Shown: positions 9,216 to 18,813, counted from the stretch's first letter. The stretch is 64,000 nt of DNA from Advenella mimigardefordensis DPN7 (GCF_000521505.1 NZ_CP003915.1:2976001-3040000), one strand, 5' to 3'. The notes: a model not told the origin generated them from the sequence alone. Made by a program: numbers and translations.

Positions 9216-11507
9216 TCAAGCGCTTTTCTGCCTGATTGGCTCTATGCTGTCGGGCACAACGCGCGCGCCCAGATCAGTAATCAGTGTATTAATAAATTCA
9301 TTTTCCTGCACTGCTTTTTCCACCCGTTTTTGCAATGCTTCACGCTCAGCCTGCTCTACGGCATGCAGGGTCGCATCACCGGTATGGCCAAACACCATGT
9401 CCACCCGGACCACCTCATGGAAATATTCGGTGAGGGCTGTTTCCAGCTTGGTCCTGGCGTTTAAGTCGTTCTGCCCTTTTACCGGAATTCTGAGTGTGAT
9501 TTTATTCTGCTTGTGGTCTACCCATTCACAACGACGCGCCATTTCGGCTGCGTAGCCCGAAAGAGGCAATTCAGCGACCAGTTGCACCCATTCCTGCGCA
9601 TTCATGGTCGCAAGCGGCCGATGGGCTTGCGGGTCCTGGTGAGTGGGAACCCAGGTCTGGTCTTGCTCAACCACCACATTATCGCCAGGCACAATATCGC
9701 CATCATCGTCAGTCTGACCGGCCAGACCGGCGGCTTCCCAGTCCGGCGGAATATCTTCCCACACGGGCGGGCCGGAATCGTCAGCGGCCTGGTGCGCCCC
9801 GGGTGTATTTAGCGGTTGGACCCGGGCCTGCTCCTGCCCGGCTGTGCCATTGCCTGCCTGCAGGTCCGGTTCCCCACGATGGTCTGCCGGGCTGGCTGCA
9901 TCATCTTCCCAGGCAGGCCGTTCCTGCTCACGCGTCTTCTCAAGCCGCACCGCAGGAACGACAATGGGTTCGCGCTGCGGCACCAGTTTGACAGGTAAGG
10001 CCCCCTCATGAGTGACCGTTTCGCGTGTATTTATATCGGAGGCCACGACCTGCCCCGCAGTTTCCGCCGCAACAGGGGTTGCAGACGGAACCTGTTCCGT
10101 CTGTGGCTGTACGGCTATAACAGATGTGGGCGGATATTCGCTTGCAGATGAGGACTGCGACTCGGCTGCCGGCGCAGCCGCTGTTGCAGCCGCTACAGTC
10201 GAAAGGTCATTCAGATTTTTTTTTTGCAAGTCTGCTGCACTTGCGGTCACTGCCTGGTCCGTCGTTGCTGGTGCCTGTGATGCACCCTGCTGTGCCGCAA
10301 CCGCGGCGGGCGGCACTGCCGATGCTTCATGATGCTGCGGAGATGCGGCGGTATCTGCCTTCTGCCCACCCGACAGGTGACCATTGCCGGCCTGCCACTC
10401 ACTTACCGTACTATGAGCCGGCTCAGAGGTTACCAAAGACAGCATGCGCAGGCACGTCATGACAAAGCCGGCATATTCATCAGGTGACAGGGCCAGTTCA
10501 TTTCGTCCATGAATGGCGATACTGTAAAACAGCTGCAGCGTGTCGGGGTGGCAGGTGCGGGCCAGCCGCACAATATCATCCTGCAACACGGCTTCTGTCA
10601 GTGCAGTGCCAGGCAGGCGCTGCTCTATCGCGATCTGCGACAATAGCACTGCCAGATCAGCCAGCGCACCGGCAAACGAGTAGCCACGTTCGTACAATTC
10701 ATTTGCTATATCCAGCACACCCTGAGCCGAGCCCTGATTCAGGGAATCGAGCAAGCGAACCAGAAAACGCTGATCGATGGTGCCAAGCATATCGCGCACA
10801 GCATCACCGGTGATATTGGAACCACTGAATGCAATCGCCTGATCGGTGAGCGACAGGGCATCACGCATGGAGCCCCCTGCTGCCTGTGCAATCTGACGCA
10901 AGCCAGGTACTTCAAAAGCCACAGACTCTTCTGTTAATACGTGATTCAAGTGCGCGACTATGGCATCGGGCGGCATTTGCTTCAGATTGAACTGAAGGCA
11001 CCGTGACAGCACGGTAACGGGCATTTTCTGCGGATCGGTAGTCGCAAGAATAAATTTGATATGCGGCGGCGGCTCTTCCAGCGTTTTGAGCATGGCGTTG
11101 AACGCATGCCCGGAAAGCATGTGCACCTCGTCGATCATATAAATTTTATAGCGGCCTGAACTGGGGGCGTAGACAGCCTGCTCCAGCAGTTGCGTCATTT
11201 CCTCAACGCGACGATTGGAGGCGGCATCAAATTCCAGATAGTCGACAAAGCGCCCTTCATCAATCTCGACGCAGGCGCGACAAACACCACAAGGCTTGGA
11301 CGTGATACCGGTTTCGCAATTAAGAGACTTTGCCAGGATACGTGACAGTGTGGTCTTGCCAACACCTCGGGTGCCTGTAAACAACCAGGCGTGATGCAGA
11401 CGCTGGGTATTGAGGGCGTTGGTCAGCGCCCGGACCACATGGTCCTGGCCGACAAGCGTTTCGAAGGAGCGAGGACGCCACTTACGGGCAAGGACAAGAT
11501 AGCTCAT
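9216..11507 (-). CDS. dnaX: DNA polymerase III tau (and probably gamma) subunit
   Basis: Clamp-loader ATPase of the replicative polymerase. The 763-residue full-length product is tau. Walker A is GTRGVGKTT (about residues 45-53), zinc cysteines are C64, C73, C76 and C79, and Walker B is IYMIDEVHM. Residues ~370-600 are a low-complexity Ala/Pro/Gln linker, followed by the C-terminal tau domains that bind DnaB helicase and the alpha subunit. At codons 428-431 the message has ten consecutive A residues, with stops just after in both other frames, so a gamma form of about 433 residues is likely (see the separate entry). First gene of dnaX-ybaB-recR; the SRP RNA gene is just upstream. Confidence 0.97.
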   Translation of the reverse strand: MSYLVLARKWRPRSFETLVGQDHVVRALTNALNTQRLHHAWLFTGTRGVGKTTLSRILAKSLNCETGITSKPCGVCRACVEIDEGRFVDYLEFDAASNRRVEEMTQLLEQAVYAPSSGRYKIYMIDEVHMLSGHAFNAMLKTLEEPPPHIKFILATTDPQKMPVTVLSRCLQFNLKQMPPDAIVAHLNHVLTEESVAFEVPGLRQIAQAAGGSMRDALSLTDQAIAFSGSNITGDAVRDMLGTIDQRFLVRLLDSLNQGSAQGVLDIANELYERGYSFAGALADLAVLLSQIAIEQRLPGTALTEAVLQDDIVRLARTCHPDTLQLFYSIAIHGRNELALSPDEYAGFVMTCLRMLSLVTSEPAHSTVSEWQAGNGHLSGGQKADTAASPQHHEASAVPPAAVAAQQGASQAPATTDQAVTASAADLQKKNLNDLSTVAAATAAAPAAESQSSSASEYPPTSVIAVQPQTEQVPSATPVAAETAGQVVASDINTRETVTHEGALPVKLVPQREPIVVPAVRLEKTREQERPAWEDDAASPADHRGEPDLQAGNGTAGQEQARVQPLNTPGAHQAADDSGPPVWEDIPPDWEAAGLAGQTDDDGDIVPGDNVVVEQDQTWVPTHQDPQAHRPLATMNAQEWVQLVAELPLSGYAAEMARRCEWVDHKQNKITLRIPVKGQNDLNARTKLETALTEYFHEVVRVDMVFGHTGDATLHAVEQAEREALQKRVEKAVQENEFINTLITDLGARVVPDSIEPIRQKSA
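10207..10244 (-). promoter_or_regulatory. dnaX: Candidate slippage/frameshift site making DnaX gamma
   Basis: On the dnaX strand a 6-pair hairpin GCAAGT/ACTTGC (loop of 7; 10244-10226) is followed at once by ten A (10225-10216), read CAA AAA AAA AAT (codons 428-431). A shift to -1 gives AAA TCT GAA TGA, ending at residue 433; a +1 shift gives ATC TGA. E. coli makes gamma (431 residues) by -1 frameshifting at codons 428-430. Thermus makes it by polymerase slippage on an A run. The hairpin here lies upstream of the run, unlike E. coli where it lies downstream. Confidence 0.6.
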
Positions 11508-11526
11508 ACCGGTTATTTTAGCCCAG

Positions 11527-11558
11527 AAAAAACAAACGCCACCACAAGGGGTGACGTT
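11527..11558 (-). terminator. Terminator of the SRP RNA gene
   Basis: Reading leftward, AACGTCACC pairs with GGTGGCGTT (nine pairs, one wobble; loop CCTTGT), followed by TGTTTTTT. It lies between the SRP RNA and the dnaX start. Confidence 0.85.
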
Positions 11559-11572
11559 AGTTCAAGAATGCG

Positions 11573-11672
11573 GTGGTGAGCCTTACTTCGGCACTGAACC
11601 TGAACGACTATGGCTGCTTCGTTCCCGACCTGACCAGTTTCACCGCCGGCCCATGCGAAGGGACCCACCACT
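11573..11672 (-). ncRNA. ffs: 4.5S signal recognition particle RNA
   Basis: RNA scaffold of the bacterial signal recognition particle. The minus strand contains the highly conserved domain IV apex, GGTCAGGTCGGGAACGAAGC followed by AGCC, where Ffh binds. The ends pair (GTGGTG near 11670 with CACCAC near 11575) to give the long hairpin of about 100 nucleotides. Exact ends are estimated from this pairing. A strong terminator follows at 11527-11558. An inverted repeat ATGCGAAG/CTTCGCAT (about 11653-11679) overlaps the 5' end. The gene lies between the helicase gene and dnaX on the same strand. Confidence 0.9.
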
Positions 11673-11709
11673 TCGCATTTTAGCAAGTTTCGCGCCGCTT
11701 GTGCAAAAA

Positions 11710-14700
11710 TTACAATGCCGATGCCAACTGAGCCGGATCAAATTCAATCCAGTCTCCGGTATCCAGCGCAAAAATGGCCGCCGTGGCTTCACGCCCGTCC
11801 AGTCTCGACAGCCGTTCGCAGTACCCCTGCAACTGAAGCCGATACGTGTCTTTCATGCGCGCCTCAAAAACATCTTGTGGTTCGTGCTCCCGCCGCTCGC
11901 CTGTCTTGAAATCCACCACCAGCCACCCGGTATCGGTAGAGACCGCGACGTCCACAATCAGCAACTTTCCGTCCATGCTGGTCAGGGGCAGTTCCTGTCG
12001 GGCCTGTGCATGCGAGAGCAGCCAGCGACCTTTTTCAGATGCCAGGCAGCAGCTGAGCAGGTCGTAGACACGCTGTGCGCCAGTGCGTGCCTGTGCCTGC
12101 CGCAAACCTTCGTTTTCCAGCTGACGCACAATAATTTCCCGCGCCGCCTGCAGTCTTGCCTCGTTCCAGCCCTGCATGTGATCCTGACCAATGCGGGCCA
12201 GCCATGCGTGCGTTACCGTGCCAATACTGGCCTCGTATTTATCATCAAACTGCCAGCCCGAACCGGCAGATGCCATTACAGCATTGCCGCTGGCGGTCAC
12301 CGGCAGTTGTGCCAGAGCCTGGGTCGTGATCCGGCTAAGTTGCGGCCCCTGCACATCCGATATGACGGCATCGACAGTAGCCGATTCGCGCGGCTCCTGA
12401 GGCACCGGAGGCACTAATTCAAACAGTGAAAATAGCCGCGACAACAGAGAACCGCGTGGCGGCTCAACAACCTGTCCCTGCTTGCACTGAACCTGCGAGA
12501 CCAGGTGCAGGCGCTGGCGCGCACGGGTGGCGGCCACGTAAAGCAGACGATCGAGCTCATAGTCGCTGCGGCGTTTTTCCATGGCACCCAGCATCGCGGA
12601 TAGTTTGTCGGTTTCTTCGGCCGCCTTGGGTTTAATGGGTCCCATCAGCAGACGGTTCCGGTTGCGTTCAAAGCGCAGCAATGGCGCCGTATCAGAACGG
12701 GGTCGGCGGTGCAGTCCGTATAAGATCACCACTTCAAACTCCAGCCCCTTGGACTTGTGCATGGTCATGATTTCAACCGCTCGCTGTTCTGCACTCGTTG
12801 CCGAATACAAGCGCGCCAGCGCATCTTCCAGATCAGCTGGATTCAGATCGCCATAGGGTGCCAGCCTGTCGACCAGATCGAATACAGCCTGGAAATCGGC
12901 AAATGCCGTATCGCTCGCATACACGCCGTAACCGCCCAGCGCACGCCAGACCGACTCTACATGTGAGGAGAAGGCAATATCGGCAACCACATGACTGCGA
13001 TCCAGCAGAATCCGCGCACAACGCTGCAAACGCGGCCATTCGTCCCCCAGCAGCGGCGCAAATTCCGCCTCCTGGGCCAGCACGGTTTGCAAACGAAAAG
13101 CAATAGTGTCACGACTATCACCAAAAAGATGGGTTAACGCCTTCAGCGTCAAACCACATACGGGAGAGCGCAAGACGGACAACCAGGCCACACGGTCGGC
13201 TGGGTGGGCCAGTGCGCGAATCAACTGCACCAGATCGATAACAGACTGCTCTGCCCGAATCGGATTGAGCTCGACCGCTCGCACCGGTATCCCGTTACGC
13301 TGCATCAATTGCATGAGCGCCCCCAAGTGCGTTCGCGCCTTGACCAGGATGGCTACCGGATGCTCACTGTCCGGGTTGGCAGCCAGTGCTGAGCGCACCA
13401 GTTCCAGCGTGCGTTGCTCTGCCTCTGCCTGGGTCGTCTCGGCATCTTTGTCTTCCGCCTGATAAACCGGATGAAAGCGGACTGCCGGACCGTCTGCTGC
13501 CGCGTTGAAAGCAACCGATTCCGTATACCGGATTGCCCCCAGTGTCAGATCATCATATTCCGGGAATACGTGGCGAAAGGACTGATTGACCCAGTTGACC
13601 ACCCCGGCCTGCGAACGGAAATTCTCGGTGAGGACCAGTTTTTCCAGCTCAAGCCCGTTGATCCCTTCGCTGGCAACGCTCAGGAACAGCCCGACGTCCG
13701 CCTTGCGGAAGCGATAAATGGACTGCATCGGATCGCCCACCAGAAAGAGTGTGCGACCATCGCCCGGGCTCCAGCCCAGTGTCAGTTTTTCGATCAACTG
13801 AATCTGGATCTGGCTGGTGTCCTGGAACTCGTCGATGAGAATATGCGAAATGCGCGCATCCAGCTTCAACAGCATATCTGAAGGATCATCGGTGTACCCC
13901 AGCGCCAGCGCTGCTCTTTGGGCAATCTCGATGAAATCCACCTGTTTTTCTTCCTGAAAAACCAGCATCAGCTCTGCGGCTGCCAGCTTCAGTGCTTCCA
14001 GCAAGGAGCGTATGATTTTTTCCTGACGCTCGCTCAATACTTCTGAAGGTAAGCCACTCACTTCGGCAAGCAGGCCGGTCCAGTGCTCGCTATCATTCTG
14101 CCAGGCGTCGAGCCAGTCCTGCATCGCCTGCTTATGTGCACTTTTGGCCGGAAATCCCTCTTTGACAGTAAGGCGTTTGCGCAAGCCGCCGCTGCCGGTG
14201 AGCAACAAGCGCGACAACGCCTGCCACTGCGGCAGGGCCTCGACAGAACCGGCCAGTGGCACACCGTCCCAGTCCAGCAGTGGCTCCAGCATACAAACCG
14301 CGGTCTCGGCCTGGCTGGCGGCAGCCAGGCGTGCGATGGGCGCCAGCTCGCTGGCATAGGAAAACGGCATTGCCTCTGCCAGCGTGTCCAGTTTCTGTTC
14401 CATGACATCTGTGAGTGCCATTCGCAACTGAGTCATGGCCGCCTGAGTATTGACCGTCTCCTGCAGCCACTGGTCGCGCCGCGCCAGCATATCCACGATC
14501 AATCGCTCTACCGATACCAGATCAATATCCATATGCAGCAATACGTCCTGCACACTGTCGTTGTGATCCACATGTTCCAGCAACTGTCTGGCTGCCTGCA
14601 AATAAAGCTGCTCCGGATTATCGGCGATGCCCGGCATCCCGCCCATGGCGGACATCCATGGCATAGAGCGCACCAGCTGCGCGCAAAAGGCATCGATGGT

Positions 14701-15057
14701 CCGTACCTTCAGCCGCGCCGGGTGGTTGAGCAGATCCCAGCCTTGCTGCTCGTTGCGCGCCAGTGCAGCACGCGCCAGAAGCCAGCTGTTTTTTTCATGG
14801 GTGCTGGCGGGTTCCTGATCAGACAGGCCGGCACGCAGTTTGCGCAGCACCCGCGCATGCATTTCGGCTGCCGCCTTGCGGGTAAAGGTGATGGCCAAAA
14901 TTTCTTCGGGCTTGGTCACGCCGCCGAGCAGCGCCAGAATGCGGTCGGTAAGCAGTTCGGTTTTACCGGAACCGGCAGGTGCCTGAATAATAAACGACTT
15001 ATCTGTGCGCAGCGCCTGTGCCCGCGCCTTAACATCACTTGGCTGGCGTTCAATCAT
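11710..15057 (-). CDS. UvrD/RecB-type helicase-nuclease (AddA-like)
   Basis: Superfamily 1 helicase with a C-terminal PD-(D/E)xK nuclease, expected to process double-strand DNA ends for recombination together with the partner encoded upstream. From ATG 15057 (AGGAGA seven bases before) the protein is 1115 residues. Walker A is APAGSGKTELL near residue 26, followed by ITFTRKAAAEM. The helicase DEFQDTS motif lies near residue 395 and TMHKSKGLEFE is motif V. The nuclease motif is LLIVDVAV...VVDFKTGE near the C-terminus. It overlaps the upstream gene by 8 bases. Often annotated as exodeoxyribonuclease V beta or AddA; the AddAB naming is by analogy only. Confidence 0.88.
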   Translation of the reverse strand: MIERQPSDVKARAQALRTDKSFIIQAPAGSGKTELLTDRILALLGGVTKPEEILAITFTRKAAAEMHARVLRKLRAGLSDQEPASTHEKNSWLLARAALARNEQQGWDLLNHPARLKVRTIDAFCAQLVRSMPWMSAMGGMPGIADNPEQLYLQAARQLLEHVDHNDSVQDVLLHMDIDLVSVERLIVDMLARRDQWLQETVNTQAAMTQLRMALTDVMEQKLDTLAEAMPFSYASELAPIARLAAASQAETAVCMLEPLLDWDGVPLAGSVEALPQWQALSRLLLTGSGGLRKRLTVKEGFPAKSAHKQAMQDWLDAWQNDSEHWTGLLAEVSGLPSEVLSERQEKIIRSLLEALKLAAAELMLVFQEEKQVDFIEIAQRAALALGYTDDPSDMLLKLDARISHILIDEFQDTSQIQIQLIEKLTLGWSPGDGRTLFLVGDPMQSIYRFRKADVGLFLSVASEGINGLELEKLVLTENFRSQAGVVNWVNQSFRHVFPEYDDLTLGAIRYTESVAFNAAADGPAVRFHPVYQAEDKDAETTQAEAEQRTLELVRSALAANPDSEHPVAILVKARTHLGALMQLMQRNGIPVRAVELNPIRAEQSVIDLVQLIRALAHPADRVAWLSVLRSPVCGLTLKALTHLFGDSRDTIAFRLQTVLAQEAEFAPLLGDEWPRLQRCARILLDRSHVVADIAFSSHVESVWRALGGYGVYASDTAFADFQAVFDLVDRLAPYGDLNPADLEDALARLYSATSAEQRAVEIMTMHKSKGLEFEVVILYGLHRRPRSDTAPLLRFERNRNRLLMGPIKPKAAEETDKLSAMLGAMEKRRSDYELDRLLYVAATRARQRLHLVSQVQCKQGQVVEPPRGSLLSRLFSLFELVPPVPQEPRESATVDAVISDVQGPQLSRITTQALAQLPVTASGNAVMASAGSGWQFDDKYEASIGTVTHAWLARIGQDHMQGWNEARLQAAREIIVRQLENEGLRQAQARTGAQRVYDLLSCCLASEKGRWLLSHAQARQELPLTSMDGKLLIVDVAVSTDTGWLVVDFKTGERREHEPQDVFEARMKDTYRLQLQGYCERLSRLDGREATAAIFALDTGDWIEFDPAQLASAL

Positions 15058-17737
15058 CTTCACTCTCCTGTGCCAGGCGCAGAAACGGCAGCACATCACA
15101 ATACATCAGGTCATTCACCGTCCAGCTCCGGTTATCGGCTACGCCCTCCGAAATATCACGAGCCAGTTGCTCAAGACTGCGTTCCCAGCCATCCAGCAAC
15201 GCTTCCCAGCTTTGCTCCGGCGTCAGTTTAGCCAGGGAAGTGATGCCGGCAATATCACTGCCGTTTTCACCAAGGCCATTGAATTCGGTTTTCTTTGCAT
15301 TCAGTTTGGCAAACAGCAAGGCTTCTATTTGTCCGCGCTGCCCTGCTGCATCGGCTTGCCGTAAGACCGTGGCATACAGGGGCAATTGCAGGTTGATCGG
15401 CTGTGGCCGCAACCAGTCTTTCTGGAAATCGGGCGTACGCTGCCCGGATTTGTAGTCCATCACTACTTTAGCGCCCTGCTCGGTTTCATCAATCCGGTCT
15501 ACGCGCAAATTGACCTTCACACTGGCATGCTGCCAGGCGGCGGCCTGCTCAACGCCCATTACATGAAAAGGTGGGCGTTCCCGCTCCAGATCCAGAAGCG
15601 TCATCATGACAGCATGACCGCGCGCCTTTTCCATCGCTGCCAGTGCGGGCGAGACGCCATTCAGCGTCTGGTCTGCGGCCATGGCCACGGCTTGCGTCAC
15701 CAGCTCACTTTGAGCATTCTGGTCAAGCTGCAGCAGGCGCTCGGAAGAGCCGAGCATTTCCCAGACTTTTTGCGCCATACTGTGCAGAAACGTGCCGCGA
15801 ATCGCTGCGTTCAGTGATTCTGGATAGGGTCTGAGCCCTTTGGCCAGCAAACGATAGCGCACATACCCCCATAGCGGATTCAGGGCCTGCGTTTCCAGCA
15901 GGTCTGAGCCCCCCTCGAGCATCTTTGTCAGCGGCAAACCGCGATTATCGCTCAACGTTTCCAGCGGCAACGCCGCGCAGCGGGCGCGGGAAAGGCACTC
16001 GGACACCCCGACGCTCTCGCCCTGCCCGGCTGATGCGCCGACAAAAAAGCTGAGCAATGGCGATGGACGCAACGCCCGATCGGCCTCGCTGGCCGGGTGA
16101 CTGAGCACAACCTGAGGCGCAACACCACATAGTGCCTGCAGCATGTCGATTGCCCAGGCTTTCTCCCGCTCCGGCGTGGCACGCGGCGCCCCGGCTCTGG
16201 CCAGTGCAGCCACAGGCAAAAATGGATTTGGATCAGGGCTGGCCGGAATAACGTCATCGGTCAGACCCAGCACCCATACCGCATCCCACTGACCATGCTC
16301 GGCTTCCAGAAAACCCAGGACGTCGAGCCTGACATTGGGATCACGTTGCGGCTGAAACATGGCCTCCCGCGCCATGCGCTGCAGCAGCGCAACGGCAGAC
16401 CCGCCGGAGAGGCGCCCGGCGTACAGATTCAGCAGTGAAAAAGTATGCAGGAGTTCATCAAACGCTTTGCACACCTGATAATTGGTACTTGACAGCGTAC
16501 TGCCGGGAAAACCCAGCAGGGCCAGCGTTTCGCGTATGGCCTGGGTCCAGTGCTCGGTGTCCTGCCGCCCGCCCGATGCAGCCTGCTGCCAGTGTGCAAT
16601 CGCCTGCCGGAAAACATAGGAGAAGTCCGACGCGTGCCGGTCCATTTGGGCGCATACCTGATCGGTATGCCACTCAATGTTCTGTGACTCACGCAGGCGC
16701 GCATCCAATACCGCCATGGCCGACTGCTCGACAGCGCTTGCGCTGCAAAACCCGGCCAGCAATGCCTGTCCGAACTGCTGGGGCCGCACCACACCCTGGT
16801 CGCACAAACCGGCAATCAGCGACAGCCACCGAAAGGCAGCAAAAACCACCGGCCACTCTGCCAGCGCGCGCCCGACAGACATGTTGTAACCATATGGCGG
16901 GATAAGAGGATCAGCCGACAGTTCACGGTCCAGAATGCGGCGCGCAAACACCGCGTCCGCTTCCATCGCGGGCGAGACAATGGCCACGCGACGCAGCGGG
17001 TCGGCCGCCAATTCGCCGGCTGCCCAGTGCGCAGCAGCAATCCACTCGCTGCTGCGATCTTTTTGCGTTGATAATGTGCGTTGCGATTGCTCATGCCGGG
17101 GCAATGACAGCGACACCAATTGGCAGCCACGACTGGCGCACGCCTGCAACAAGCGCGTTAAGCGCGGCGAATATTCATTAAACCCGGCCAGGACCACAGT
17201 GGCGGGCAGCCGCGACAAACGGCCTGCCTCCACCGAATCGATCAACGTGTTATACAGGTGATTATCGTCCTGGGCGTCCAGTTCGCGGCAGCGCTGTTCG
17301 TATTGATTACGCCATTGCTTAAAACGCAGATATTCTTCGGTTTGCTCCTGAGGCTGAACCTGCACGTCCCATTCATCCCGGTCATGGCTGGCAGCCATGG
17401 CGCGTGCGGCAGCCAGCTGGACATCGATAAGCGGCGTCTCGCCCTGCATGGAGGCAACAACCTCTTCCCACAACAGGCGGGCTGCGAACGCGCTGAGCCG
17501 GTGACTGCGAACGGTAGGATCAACGCAGAAAAGCCGCTCCTGATGTAATTGATCCAGCCAGTGCGCGAGAGAACTCGCTGCAGGCAACTGCAATACAGCG
17601 CTGCCTTGCCTTGCCTGTGCAAGCAACAACGCGTGAACCCGCCACACCAGGCGGTTATTGACGGTAACAACAACAGTTGTTTCCGGATCCAGCGATGCCA
17701 CCGTTTCAGGTGTGACCGCATCAATTGAACATGCCAT
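15050..17737 (-). CDS. AddB-like PD-(D/E)xK nuclease, probable DNA repair protein
   Basis: Partner of the helicase-nuclease. From ATG 17737 it has 895 residues and starts MACSIDAVTPETVASL; the frame is open further upstream, and a GGAT about 8 bases before 17737 supports this start only weakly. The C-terminal nuclease domain is visible (VVMDYKSGQRTPDF). The N-terminal region aligns in layout with AddB-like inactivated helicases, but I see no Walker A motif; the expected place has TTVVVTVNNRLVWRVH. This fits the family described as probable DNA repair protein (TIGR03623, from memory). The 8-base overlap with the helicase gene shows that the two are made together. Confidence 0.8.
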   Translation of the reverse strand: MACSIDAVTPETVASLDPETTVVVTVNNRLVWRVHALLLAQARQGSAVLQLPAASSLAHWLDQLHQERLFCVDPTVRSHRLSAFAARLLWEEVVASMQGETPLIDVQLAAARAMAASHDRDEWDVQVQPQEQTEEYLRFKQWRNQYEQRCRELDAQDDNHLYNTLIDSVEAGRLSRLPATVVLAGFNEYSPRLTRLLQACASRGCQLVSLSLPRHEQSQRTLSTQKDRSSEWIAAAHWAAGELAADPLRRVAIVSPAMEADAVFARRILDRELSADPLIPPYGYNMSVGRALAEWPVVFAAFRWLSLIAGLCDQGVVRPQQFGQALLAGFCSASAVEQSAMAVLDARLRESQNIEWHTDQVCAQMDRHASDFSYVFRQAIAHWQQAASGGRQDTEHWTQAIRETLALLGFPGSTLSSTNYQVCKAFDELLHTFSLLNLYAGRLSGGSAVALLQRMAREAMFQPQRDPNVRLDVLGFLEAEHGQWDAVWVLGLTDDVIPASPDPNPFLPVAALARAGAPRATPEREKAWAIDMLQALCGVAPQVVLSHPASEADRALRPSPLLSFFVGASAGQGESVGVSECLSRARCAALPLETLSDNRGLPLTKMLEGGSDLLETQALNPLWGYVRYRLLAKGLRPYPESLNAAIRGTFLHSMAQKVWEMLGSSERLLQLDQNAQSELVTQAVAMAADQTLNGVSPALAAMEKARGHAVMMTLLDLERERPPFHVMGVEQAAAWQHASVKVNLRVDRIDETEQGAKVVMDYKSGQRTPDFQKDWLRPQPINLQLPLYATVLRQADAAGQRGQIEALLFAKLNAKKTEFNGLGENGSDIAGITSLAKLTPEQSWEALLDGWERSLEQLARDISEGVADNRSWTVNDLMYCDVLPFLRLAQESEDD

Positions 17738-18243
17738 GTAAATGCATCCGAAAAAACAATCCGGCGTGTCGCACAACGACCCGCCACAAGCGTAAAACGG
17801 TATTATGACAGGCATTCTTTGGCCTTGCTGCAGTCGCAATGCAGCATTTCGGTAGTTACGATATCGGCCAACGCGTCACGCCACGGTCACAATGACCGGA
17901 TATTATTACTGAACGGGATAGTTCGGGCTCGATAAAAACTACCGGCATCCAGAAACCCTGACCGCTACCGCAACCTTATTTGTATTGCCCTGCAGCATAA
18001 AAAGCCGTATCAAACCTGAAATATTTACTGGCTCGTTGCCTCACAAGCCGGTAAACTGAGCGCTCGCAAGCGACAAAGTCAACGCACCAGGACTCATCAT
18101 TTACATCCGCCCTGATTGCTTTTCACGGAATACCTCCGATCTCGTCGCTACACATCCGCCGGTTGCCAGGGCTGTTTAACGTTGCTGGTTCACCTCCCAC
18201 TCATTATCTACCCGTTCACGCGGATCACCAGAAGGAGAATAAG
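17738..18243. other. Intergenic region, about 500 bases
   Basis: Gap between divergent genes (nuclease leftward, small periplasmic protein rightward). I see no gene, RNA or clear repeat in it. It must carry promoters for both sides, but no box stands out. Confidence 0.5.
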
Positions 18244-18555
18244 ATGAAAGATGTACTGCTCAAACTGGTCCTGTCCTCGCTAGCGGCGCAATTGAGCTAC
18301 GGCGCTTTCGCCGCCGACCAGCAGGACGATGACCAACGGCGCAAATCCAGGACCGTTCAGGGCCTGACTGAAATTGTGCGCAACGTCGAAGAAAAAACGC
18401 AGGGCAAAGTCGTGCTGCTGACCCCTCGGCTGCACGATGGCAAAACCCACTTTGAAATGCTGGTCGCCCATAGCGGGCAGTTCCAGAAACTGATTGCCGA
18501 CCCGGACGGTGTATATGAAATACCTGAACGCCCGGATACCGACGCGCCCGCCTGA
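18244..18555 (+). CDS. Small periplasmic PepSY-like protein
   Basis: 103 residues from ATG 18244, which has a perfect AAGGAG site 8 bases upstream; an earlier in-frame ATG (18163) has none. A signal peptide is clear: MKDVLLKLVLSSLAAQLSYG then AFA before ADQQDDD, so cleavage is likely around residue 25. The mature part, TVQGLTEIVRNVEEKTQGKV onward, has the pattern of a PepSY domain (helix, then strands ending in a D-P-D-G turn). PepSY proteins are often sensors or protease inhibitors in the envelope. A terminator lies 136 bases downstream. Single gene. Confidence 0.75.
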   Translation: MKDVLLKLVLSSLAAQLSYGAFAADQQDDDQRRKSRTVQGLTEIVRNVEEKTQGKVVLLTPRLHDGKTHFEMLVAHSGQFQKLIADPDGVYEIPERPDTDAPA

Positions 18556-18690
18556 ACGGCCCTGAGATATATGCCACGGCCTGATAGCACTGCTGCCTGA
18601 AACAGGTTGCACTCGTTCCAGTACAGCATGCGGTCACAGCTTGACGCAAGCAGACTTCCAGCGCAACACGCTCCCCTTTATTTGAGATTG

Positions 18691-18720
18691 AAGGCAGGTT
18701 AATCACCTGCCTTTTCATTT
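18691..18720 (+). terminator. Rho-independent terminator
   Basis: AAGGCAGGT (18691-18699) pairs with ACCTGCCTT (18705-18713), nine perfect pairs with loop TAATC, followed by TTCATTT. It closes the PepSY-like gene. Confidence 0.8.
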
Positions 18721-18733
18721 GTGCGCAACGGGA

Positions 18734-18813
18734 CTTGAGTATCGAGGCTTGAGTATCGAGGCTTGAGTATCGAGGCTTGAGTATCGAGGCTTGAGTATTG
18801 AGGCTTGAGTGTC
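18734..18813. repeat. 14-bp tandem repeats, nearly six copies
   Basis: Copies of cttgagtatcgagg start at 18734, 18748, 18762 and 18776 (identical), 18790 (one change, attgagg) and 18804 (partial). The block is between the terminator of the PepSY-like gene and the GntR gene. The gap 18556-18925 holds only this, the terminator and the operator-like palindrome. Confidence 0.92.

Noticed and set aside
14083..15231. 382-codon plus-strand ORF opposite the helicase-nuclease gene
   Set aside because: Composition is that of an antisense frame; the minus-strand protein has all helicase and nuclease motifs.
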